Source: an uncultured Bacteroidales bacterium | Lineage (GTDB): Bacteria > Bacteroidota > Bacteroidia > Bacteroidales > Paludibacteraceae | Reading direction: 5' to 3' | Assembly: GCA_934716995.1 (NCBI GenBank) | Contig: CAKUYO010000082.1 | Span: 1-5,306, forward strand | DNA length: 5,306 nucleotides | In this document: one piece after another, positions 1-5,306 of the stretch | Layout of the letters: each line of letters begins with the position of its first letter | Numbering within the stretch: position 1 is the stretch's first letter | Position numbers and translations under genes: made by a program | Notes under the pieces: model-generated | Database searches by the model: none | Told to the model about the DNA's origin: nothing | The model's input: the letters and a program-made list of their open reading frames with translations, nothing else

Positions 1-275
1 GCGTGTGCCTTGTAACCGGAGGGCATCATGAGGAACGTGTCCTTCACGCAATGGTTCCGGTATATGGAATCCATCCATGCCGTAGTCCACGGACATTCAT
101 TTCGGGTTCTTTCCTTCCAGCGTTCAGCAGTCATGCGCTCCCCTTTTGGATAGCCGAGCGAATAATTGAGCATATAGCTGCTGGCTCCATACAATCCAAA
201 AAACAATACAACTGCCACACCCAAAGCTATCCATACCTTTATATGACAGGACTTTCTGTTCTCTTTTTGCTTCAT
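1..275 (-). CDS. N-terminal fragment of a membrane-anchored alpha/beta hydrolase-like protein (cut by left edge)
   Basis: Reading the minus strand from the ATG at 275-273 gives 91 uninterrupted codons to the window edge, and an in-frame TAA at 302-300 rules out an earlier start. The protein starts with a basic stretch (K2, K4, R7, K8), then a single hydrophobic helix at about residues 14-34, which suggests an N-in signal anchor or uncleaved signal peptide. After the helix come YMLNYSL (34-40), a helical Arg/Glu/Trp-rich stretch, and WMDSIYRN...DTFLMMPSG (67-87). This order (anchor, YML-x-YSL, W-x-DS, then DTF-x-x-MPSG leading into the first strands) is what I recall from Bacteroidales alpha/beta-superfamily hydrolases, usually about 300-400 residues long. 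The catalytic Ser-Asp-His residues would lie outside the window, so activity and substrate cannot be judged. It is co-directional with the susCD operon, but 154 bp and a probable terminator separate them. The family call is from pattern memory; that the frame is coding is better supported than the function. Confidence 0.75.
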   Translation of the reverse strand, partial: MKQKENRKSCHIKVWIALGVAVVLFFGLYGASSYMLNYSLGYPKGERMTAERWKERTRNECPWTTAWMDSIYRNHCVKDTFLMMPSGYKAH

Positions 276-294
276 ATAATACTCTTGTTTTTTA

Positions 295-327
295 CATATT
301 TATAATTCCGCTTCAAAATTAAGCAAA
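295..327 (-). promoter_or_regulatory. Possible Bacteroidota promoter of the hydrolase-like gene
   Basis: The minus strand has TTTG at 327-324 (end of an eight-T run) and TAAATATG at 302-295, with 21 nt between them. The Bacteroidota consensus is TTTG near -33 and TAnnTTTG near -7; the second box differs at one position. Transcription would start about position 290, leaving a leader of roughly 15 nt containing AAGAG ahead of the ATG at 275. The stretch is AT-rich, so such matches arise easily by chance. Confidence 0.4.
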
Positions 328-346
328 AAAAACGGAAATACCCTGT

Positions 347-401
347 AATTAATAAAGAATAAGCGGAACGCCGGCCTGTACAACAAGACCTACGCTCCGC
401 T
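347..401 (-). terminator. Probable rho-independent terminator of the susCD-lipoprotein operon
   Basis: In the minus-strand RNA, AGCGGAGCG (401-393) pairs with CGUUCCGCU (370-362) as nine base pairs including one G-U wobble. Inside it, after a small UA/GG internal loop, GGUCU (390-386) pairs with AGGCC (377-373) as five base pairs including one U-G wobble, closed by an 8-nt loop (385-378). A U-rich but interrupted stretch follows at 361-347. Read on the plus strand, both wobbles become A-C mismatches, so the structure belongs to minus-strand transcripts. It starts 28 nt after the lipoprotein stop codon, the right place to end that operon. The U tract is imperfect, so partial read-through into the hydrolase-like gene is possible. 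Confidence 0.65.
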
Positions 402-429
402 ACCTTATAAGGAATTGAGTATAATACAA

Positions 430-1266
430 TTATTCTGTTACTGTGAACCATTCATAGTAATCACCGAATGAGCCGGCGCTTACTGTATACTCCCAACCGA
501 AATAGAAAGTCTTTGTATCCGGGTTGTAATAAGAACCATACTCTTCGTTTTCGGATGGAGAAATATAGACGTTGCCGTATGACGAATCTACATATCCAGT
601 GCTATACTTGGAGTCGTCGAAGCTTATCTTGTTGTTCTCATCCACACTGAACGTAAACGTTTGTCCTGACATCACATTCTTGACCCTGTACATATCCTTT
701 ATCTCCGAATACTCTATCGAGGTTTGTTCCTCGGCAGGATTGCCGTCATCGTCTCCCCAGAACTCCGAATAGTATGTGCCTGTGGCAAAGGCTGCATAGT
801 CTTCCTTGATGATGTTGAGTTCCTTTCTTGGCAGACTCTCTTCCGAGTCGGCATACGGTTTGGTGTAGCTCTCTGGTATGGAGATGGTGATATTATAGGC
901 CTTGAACATTTCCATACCGTCGGCACAAGCCACGGTTATCGTTTTCTCTTTCTCGCCATCGGCGAATGTCACTGTCTGCGGCACTGTGAAGATAGCGTTG
1001 CCGTCCTTGTCGTAGCCATTGGCATTGGCTGTTGCCAATGGCACGGTCAACTCTCCATTCGCGTCGCTCCTTGCTATAGTCACGTTGAAAGAGTTGTCCG
1101 TAGGCGATAGCGTCACATCGGCTCCGTCGCCCGTCGGGATATACACGTTTATACCTTCAGCGTTAGTCGGTTCGCCAGCCGACCAGCTGTCGTCATCGCT
1201 ACAAGCGCCGAATGTAAATGCAGCTGCGAGCAATGGCAATATCATTATTTTGTTTACCTTAATCAT
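430..1266 (-). CDS. Surface lipoprotein of a SusCD locus, SusE/F or glycan-binding-protein position, two beta-rich modules
   Basis: This is a complete 278-residue protein in the third position of the operon. Residues 1-21 form a lipoprotein signal peptide (K3, K6, hydrophobic 7-20) with lipobox FGAC and lipidated Cys22. SDDD follows directly and fits the Bacteroidota lipoprotein export signal, so an outer-leaflet location is expected. Residues about 38-130 look like a Calx-beta/DUF1735-like Ig-fold module: NVTIARSDANGELTVPL (61-77), then FTVPQTVTFADGEKEKTITV (93-112). A linker precedes a second beta-rich module (about 158-278) starting GTYYSEFWGDDDG and very rich in Tyr, Phe and Trp towards the end. 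No catalytic signature is visible. The likely role is ligand binding beside SusD, by analogy with SusE/SusF and surface glycan-binding proteins, but sequence homology to SusE or SusF themselves is not evident. The start is supported by a GGAAG site 6 nt upstream. The CDS call is firm; the binding role is inferred from position. Confidence 0.85.
   Translation of the reverse strand: MIKVNKIMILPLLAAAFTFGACSDDDSWSAGEPTNAEGINVYIPTGDGADVTLSPTDNSFNVTIARSDANGELTVPLATANANGYDKDGNAIFTVPQTVTFADGEKEKTITVACADGMEMFKAYNITISIPESYTKPYADSEESLPRKELNIIKEDYAAFATGTYYSEFWGDDDGNPAEEQTSIEYSEIKDMYRVKNVMSGQTFTFSVDENNKISFDDSKYSTGYVDSSYGNVYISPSENEEYGSYYNPDTKTFYFGWEYTVSAGSFGDYYEWFTVTE
1015..1042. repeat. Perfect 10-bp inverted repeat inside the lipoprotein gene
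   Basis: GCCATTGGCA at 1015-1024 and its exact reverse complement TGCCAATGGC at 1033-1042 flank an 8-nt spacer. The repeat lies within the codons for residues about 75-84 of the third lipoprotein, where Ala-Asn-Ala-Asn-Gly is encoded by repeated GCC AAT codons. It could fold as an mRNA hairpin, but no U tract follows on either strand, so it is not a terminator. It may simply be a by-product of the repeated codons. Confidence 0.6.
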
Positions 1267-1272
1267 AATTGT

Positions 1273-1279
1273 CTTCCTT
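1273..1279 (-). promoter_or_regulatory. Shine-Dalgarno-like site of the third-position lipoprotein gene
   Basis: The minus strand reads AAGGAAG at 1279-1273, leaving 6 nt before the ATG at 1266. This is unusually close to the anti-Shine-Dalgarno complement for a Bacteroidota gene and supports ATG 1266 over the in-frame Met8, which would leave too short a signal peptide. The SusD gene just upstream in the operon lacks such a site. Confidence 0.6.
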
Positions 1280-1289
1280 TCTTTTTTCG

Positions 1290-2984
1290 TTAGTCTGTAA
1301 CACCGTCCGTAAGGTTCGGGTTCTGCATAGAAACAGGCAACGAACCGTCCGTATTGTTCACGATAGCGCTGTTGTTGTTCGTCTCTTTCTGCGAGAATCG
1401 CATGAGCAGATACCCATCGTTTGCCTGTATGTTGAAACAGAAGGCATCTGGCCAGATACCTTTGTCCGAGCCATGGAAGCGCACTACCGGCTTACCCAGA
1501 CGCATGATGTCGAACATGGAGAAACCTTCTCCCCACAGCTCCACGCGACGCTGGAACCACACTTCGTTCTGGAATGATTTCTCGTCGGAGGCTGTACATG
1601 TGTATGAGGGGTCGCGATAAGCCTTCACGAAGTCTTCGAGTACCTGCTTACCTGCTCCGATACTGCCGCTCATGGCGAGTCCTTCGGCTTTGATGAGATA
1701 CATCTCCTCCACGCGCATCAGCGGCCAGTCGTTGTTGTTCGTGGTGCTACCGATACCGCTTTTCATACCGAATTTCACGTTGGTGTATGTCGTGAAAGCC
1801 GTCTTCACGTCGGGGAACACGGCATCTACGATGTCCTGTCCTGTAGCCGTTACGGTTGATCCGTCCTTCACGATTCCCGTCCACGACAGTCCGTCGAGCA
1901 ACGACGAATGGCGCTCCTCGTCGAGCCACCACTGCTTGCGGATGTCCGTATCGCTTATCTTATTGAAGAGCAACGGATTGATACGACGGTATAGCGAGGC
2001 ATAAGCCGTGTAGCTTTGTCCTGAGAACGAGCCGAGCTGCGATGGCCATGACGGCAGTGGGAAGTTAACCACGTCGGAAGTGGACACTGCTATTGACCAC
2101 ATCCAGTTGTGCTCGCTCTTGTCGTAGAAATAAGGATGGCTCACCTCTTCGCGCGTTGCCGGTGTGGCTCCTGATTCATCGATGGCATACTGGGCGTATT
2201 CCGCAGCCTTGGCATATTCTGCCATGCTCAGATACATACGTGCCAGGAGTCCGTCGCACACGGCTTTTGTGATATAACTGTTGTCCGTCGGCGTGTATCC
2301 GTCGAGCTGTTCGCGTGCTGACAGCAGGTCTTTCTCTATCTGTGTGTATATCTCTGCCACGGTGGCACGTGGATTATTGCTGTAATCTGTTGTGGTCTCC
2401 AGTACGAGCGGCACAGCTGGTTTGTCGGCAGATGTCTTGTAGTTGAACTGGAAATACGGCACGAGGTTCAGATAGCAGAACGCTCGACACGCCTTTGCCT
2501 GTCCCACAAACTGTTTCAGACTGGCATCCTCTGTGTCCTCGCCTACGGATGCAATGATGTCGTTTGCCGCCTTTATGAGGTTATAGAACAGTCCGTAGCG
2601 CATCCGCGGGTTGGCATAGTTCGGTGTGCGGTCGGTATATTCCGAAGCCACCGAGAACCAGTTGTATCCGCTGTTGTCCGACACCATGTCCGGTCCGTTC
2701 AGGTCGTTCGAAAGGCAGACTGACGGATATCCTCCGTCGTCATCACGTGGGTTGGCTGTTCCGTTGGCGTCTTCGCCGAAGTATGAGCCGATTTTTCCCA
2801 TCATGGTATACATTCCGGCGAGGTCTGCTTTCATTCGTTCCGGCACAGCCTCCACGGTCTGTGTCTTCTGCTCATCGGTTATTACGAATCCCTCAGGATT
2901 TTGGTCGTCGATGTCGGCACAACCTGTCAACATGGCGGCAATGCCGAGCGATATCATTATATATTTATAATTGTATCGTGTCAT
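1290..2984 (-). CDS. susD-like: SusD/RagB-family nutrient-binding outer-membrane lipoprotein
   Basis: This is a complete 564-residue SusD-family protein, within the usual 500-600 range. It forms the surface lid of the SusC barrel and delivers ligand to it. Residues 1-21 are a lipoprotein signal peptide (R3, K7, hydrophobic 9-20) with lipobox LTGC and lipidated Cys22; acidic D24, D26 and D27 follow, consistent with surface export. Family landmarks in order are: the N-terminal SusD-like region with FYNLIKAANDII (133-144) and GQAKACRAFCYLNLVPYF (161-178); EIYTQIEKDLLSAREQL (211-227); the TPR-like helices AVCDGLLARMYLSMAEYAKA (241-260); and the C-terminal RagB/SusD region with WPLMRVEEMYLIKAEGLA (420-437), WFQRRVELWGEGFSMFDIMR (476-495) and FSQKETNNNSAI (530-541). 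Met1 is preferred over Met10 because it provides the basic n-region. The gene begins 33 bp after the susC stop. Its leader is A-rich without a Shine-Dalgarno motif, which is common in this phylum. The family is certain; the ligand is unknown, and the divergence expected in this family prevents guessing it. Confidence 0.96.
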   Translation of the reverse strand: MTRYNYKYIMISLGIAAMLTGCADIDDQNPEGFVITDEQKTQTVEAVPERMKADLAGMYTMMGKIGSYFGEDANGTANPRDDDGGYPSVCLSNDLNGPDMVSDNSGYNWFSVASEYTDRTPNYANPRMRYGLFYNLIKAANDIIASVGEDTEDASLKQFVGQAKACRAFCYLNLVPYFQFNYKTSADKPAVPLVLETTTDYSNNPRATVAEIYTQIEKDLLSAREQLDGYTPTDNSYITKAVCDGLLARMYLSMAEYAKAAEYAQYAIDESGATPATREEVSHPYFYDKSEHNWMWSIAVSTSDVVNFPLPSWPSQLGSFSGQSYTAYASLYRRINPLLFNKISDTDIRKQWWLDEERHSSLLDGLSWTGIVKDGSTVTATGQDIVDAVFPDVKTAFTTYTNVKFGMKSGIGSTTNNNDWPLMRVEEMYLIKAEGLAMSGSIGAGKQVLEDFVKAYRDPSYTCTASDEKSFQNEVWFQRRVELWGEGFSMFDIMRLGKPVVRFHGSDKGIWPDAFCFNIQANDGYLLMRFSQKETNNNSAIVNNTDGSLPVSMQNPNLTDGVTD

Positions 2985-3017
2985 AATAGTTTCGTTTTAT
3001 TTATTATAGGACTAATA
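2985..3017 (-). promoter_or_regulatory. susC-susD junction: A-rich translation leader without Shine-Dalgarno
   Basis: The 33-nt gap is strongly AT-rich. The susD start is preceded by AATAAATAAAACGAAACTAT and one further T, with no GGAG-like motif. Such A-rich leaders are typical of Bacteroidota initiation regions. I see no terminator or hairpin here, so the two genes are expected to share a transcript. Confidence 0.5.
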
Positions 3018-5306
3018 TCAGAATGTGAGCGATATGCCACCCACGATAGACTTCATCACCGAGTAGTTGCTCTGCGAAGCTCCGCTGCCACTGGTTGAGC
3101 TACCAAGATCGAAGCTCTCGCGAGGGTCGAGTCCCTTGCGGGCAGATATGACACCGAGGTTGTCGCCACTTACGTATACTCTCAGTCCGCTTATTCCCAG
3201 TTTCTCTACAAGTGTCTTCGGTAAGGTGTAGCCCAGTGTGATGTTGTTCACGCTCAGATAGTCGGAGCTGGTCAGGAACCGGTCGCTGTCTAACTGGTAG
3301 CAGGCATCCGAGGCATCGAGACGCGGCACGCTGGTATAGCGGTTTTCCGGAGTCCAGGCGTTCAGTATATCCTTATGCCAGTTGAAGCCTTGCATACCGC
3401 TGCCGCCATTGTGCATGAACGACTGGTATGTTCCGTCGTAGAACTTTCCGCCCAGCTGGTATGAGAACGATGCCGAGAGGTCGAAGCCGTATGCCTTGAT
3501 GGTGGTTCCGAATCCTCCGTACACCTTGGGCAGAATGTCGCCGCAGTCACTAAGCTGCGCCTTGTCGTAGTCTGAGGTAGTGCTCCAGTCGCCGTTGTCG
3601 GGGTCAACATAGTAGAGGGCCTTTCCGTTGTCGGGGTCCACTCCGGCAAATCGCTTCAGATACGATTCATACAGTGAGCCTCCCACACGGCGTATGAAGT
3701 ACGCCCCCTTCTGTCCGCCCTGTGCATCGAGTGCATCGGTCAGTTTCAGAATCTTATTCTTGTAGTGGGTGAGGTTCAGGTTTGCGCTCCACTCCAGGTT
3801 CTTGTTCTTTATAATCACGCCGTTCAGGTCTACCTCGAATCCGGTGTTCGACACGTTGAAGGCGTTGATAGGGATGCTTCCTGTGGTGATGCCGGATGAT
3901 ACCGGCACCGGATTGTTGAAAAGCAGGTCGTCGGTCTTGCGGTAGAAGAAATCGAACGAACCGTTGAGCCGGCGGTTGAACAGCTCGAATTCGAAGCCTG
4001 TGTTGAACGAGTACGACATCTCCCATGTCAGGTCTTCGTTGCCCTTGTATTTCATGATAAGCGAGTAGCTTCCGTTGTTATACGTCATGGAATACTGGTC
4101 GCGGTAGGCATAATAGTTGGGTGTGGCATCATCATACAGTATGTTGTCGTTGCCCTGCACACCCCAGCTCACCTTATATTTCAGCGAGTTTATCCATGCG
4201 ATGTCCTTCATGAAGTCCTCCTTTGACAGCAACCATGCTGCTCCCACGCTGCCGAAGTTGCCCCAACGGTTGTCCTTCGAGAAGCGCGATGATGCATCGC
4301 GGCGGAAGGAAGCGCTGAAGAAATACTTTCCATCGTAGTCATACTGTGCACGTGCGAACACGCCTTCCGACATATACTTGTTGGTGTATGACGACATACT
4401 TTTGTCCGTATCGCTGCCGGCGTTGTCGAGTTCGCCGATGAACGGGTCATACAAGTGGGTGTTCGATGCTCCCAGATACTGGTTGCGCAGCCTGAACTGC
4501 TCGTAGCCGAGCAGGAAGTCCACGTTGTGCTTTCCTCCTATCAGCTTTTGGTATTGCGCCATATACTGGTTGTTGACCGATATGGAGCGGGTTGACATTA
4601 CCGACACAGCTCCGTCGGCCGATAGGCTCGACCCGAACGCGCTGTATAGATAGTTGTAGCGGTCGTTCTGAATGTTGGCAGCTATGTTTGCCGTGAGGGT
4701 CAGTCCCTCGATGGGTGTTATGTTGGCATACCACTTGCCTGTGAACAGGTCACGGTAGTCGTGATAGCTGTTGTAGTCGAGGTCGCGCACGGCATTTCCC
4801 GAGAGCGACGGACGGCGGAAGCTCGTGTTCGTTCCCGAGTCATAGGTCTTCTTGCCGTTGCTCGAGTTCATCATGATAGAGCCGTCGGCATTTCTCACAT
4901 ATAGTGGGTAGATTGGAGCTATGGAGTTCACGATATAGAACAGGTTTCCCGACGAGCCCCACTGGTCGGCAGTCTGTCCGTATGGCGACTGGTTGTCGGA
5001 ATAGGCGTATGCCATGTTCGTGCCAATCTTCAGCCATTTCTTTGCCTGATAATCAGCATTCACGCGTGCAGAATAGCGCTTGAACGAAGAATTGGTCACG
5101 ATACCGTTGTCGTCCAGATAGCCCACGCTGGCATAATAGTTCATACGGTCGGTCTTTCCGCTCACCGTGGCGTTGTATTCCTGGCGCAGATTAGAACTGA
5201 TGGCCTCCTTATACCAGTCGTCGGGAGTGTAATAACCTGAGTTCGGGATAAGAAAGTCTTTATAAAAGTTGGTAATCTCAATAATTTTTAGTACCTTTAT
5301 GGTTGT
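3018..5306 (-). CDS. susC-like: SusC/RagA-family TonB-dependent outer-membrane transporter, C-terminal part (5' end beyond right edge)
   Basis: The frame is open from the right edge to the TGA at 3020-3018, giving 762 visible residues. Family members usually have about 1000-1100, so the signal peptide, carboxypeptidase-like domain, TonB box and most of the plug are missing. The GTG at 5165 is an internal Val codon, not the start: the frame continues upstream through TPDDWYKEAI and SNLRQEYNATVSG, the typical entry into the barrel. Other SusC landmarks are: YYASVGYLDDNG near 5140-5105; ARAQYDYDGKYFFSASFRRD, then SSRF and RWGNFGSVGAAW, within about 4355-4240; LKYKVSWGVQGND near 4180-4140; FNRRLNGSFDFFYRKTDDLL near 3985-3925; KRFAGVDPDNGKALYYVDP near 3655-3600; and YLSVNNITLGYTLP near 3260-3220. 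The chain ends in Phe after alternating beta residues, the outer-membrane barrel assembly signal. The protein should import a ligand captured by the SusD partner, using TonB-ExbBD energy. The ligand is not deducible. Confidence 0.96.
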   Translation of the reverse strand, partial: TTIKVLKIIEITNFYKDFLIPNSGYYTPDDWYKEAISSNLRQEYNATVSGKTDRMNYYASVGYLDDNGIVTNSSFKRYSARVNADYQAKKWLKIGTNMAYAYSDNQSPYGQTADQWGSSGNLFYIVNSIAPIYPLYVRNADGSIMMNSSNGKKTYDSGTNTSFRRPSLSGNAVRDLDYNSYHDYRDLFTGKWYANITPIEGLTLTANIAANIQNDRYNYLYSAFGSSLSADGAVSVMSTRSISVNNQYMAQYQKLIGGKHNVDFLLGYEQFRLRNQYLGASNTHLYDPFIGELDNAGSDTDKSMSSYTNKYMSEGVFARAQYDYDGKYFFSASFRRDASSRFSKDNRWGNFGSVGAAWLLSKEDFMKDIAWINSLKYKVSWGVQGNDNILYDDATPNYYAYRDQYSMTYNNGSYSLIMKYKGNEDLTWEMSYSFNTGFEFELFNRRLNGSFDFFYRKTDDLLFNNPVPVSSGITTGSIPINAFNVSNTGFEVDLNGVIIKNKNLEWSANLNLTHYKNKILKLTDALDAQGGQKGAYFIRRVGGSLYESYLKRFAGVDPDNGKALYYVDPDNGDWSTTSDYDKAQLSDCGDILPKVYGGFGTTIKAYGFDLSASFSYQLGGKFYDGTYQSFMHNGGSGMQGFNWHKDILNAWTPENRYTSVPRLDASDACYQLDSDRFLTSSDYLSVNNITLGYTLPKTLVEKLGISGLRVYVSGDNLGVISARKGLDPRESFDLGSSTSGSGASQSNYSVMKSIVGGISLTF

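Noticed and set aside
3..305. Plus-strand open frame of 100 codons with a hydrophobic C-terminal end
   Set aside because: It overlaps the minus-strand hydrolase-like frame, which has a sensible start, a membrane anchor and recognizable motifs. The plus-strand product has no domain signs, and its hydrophobic tail comes from AT-rich intergenic DNA.
324..333. Eight-T run on the minus strand as a second terminator
   Set aside because: The only pairing ahead of it is a two-pair GG/CC stem, too weak for a terminator; it fits better as part of a possible promoter's upstream box.
724..1110. Plus-strand open frame of 128 codons inside the lipoprotein gene
   Set aside because: It lies wholly opposite a well-supported lipoprotein gene, and its product matches no family I recognise.
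3362..4734. Several minus-strand frames of 80-95 codons (for example 3362-3649, 3754-4026, 4447-4734)
   Set aside because: They are out-of-frame readings of the SusC gene, rich in Arg, Thr and His as expected from shifted GC-rich codons, with no start context or domain.
5163..5165. GTG as the start of the SusC-like protein
   Set aside because: The frame stays open upstream to the window edge and encodes family-typical residues (DDWYKEAI, QEYNATVSG), so this is an internal Val codon.

Overview
The window reads as a piece of a Bacteroidota (Bacteroidales, probably Prevotella- or Bacteroides-like) genome. The evidence is a SusC/SusD outer-membrane uptake pair, lipoproteins with acidic residues just after the lipobox cysteine, and AT-rich leaders with weak or absent Shine-Dalgarno sequences. 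The genus cannot be fixed from the sequence alone. All four genes found lie on the minus strand, so transcription runs from high to low coordinates.

Layout in transcription order. (1) The C-terminal ~762 residues of a SusC-family TonB-dependent transporter (5306 to 3018); its start, signal peptide, carboxypeptidase-like domain, TonB box and most of the plug lie beyond the right edge. (2) After 33 bp, a complete SusD-family lipoprotein of 564 residues (2984 to 1290). (3) After 23 bp with a GGAAG ribosome-binding site, a 278-residue surface lipoprotein in the position usual for SusE/SusF-like or surface glycan-binding proteins (1266 to 430). (4) A 40-nt two-part hairpin with two wobble pairs that form only in the minus-strand RNA, followed by a U-rich stretch; this is the likely end of the susCD operon. 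(5) After a possible Bacteroidota-type promoter, the first 91 residues of a membrane-anchored protein resembling Bacteroidales alpha/beta hydrolases, cut by the left edge.

How the genes work together. From the family's known biology, the SusD-like and third lipoproteins would sit on the cell surface and capture a ligand, which the SusC barrel imports using TonB energy. The ligand cannot be named: no glycoside hydrolase, lyase, sulfatase, peptidase or regulator is visible within the window. The hydrolase fragment is co-directional but probably separately transcribed, so its link to the uptake system is open.

I see no tRNA, rRNA, CRISPR array, insertion sequence or phage gene. The content is an ordinary polysaccharide-utilization-type locus. 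The points most worth a second look are the third lipoprotein, which has an unusually aromatic C-terminal domain, the strand-specific terminator hairpin, and a sharp AT-rich shift in the last ~75 bp of the SusC fragment.
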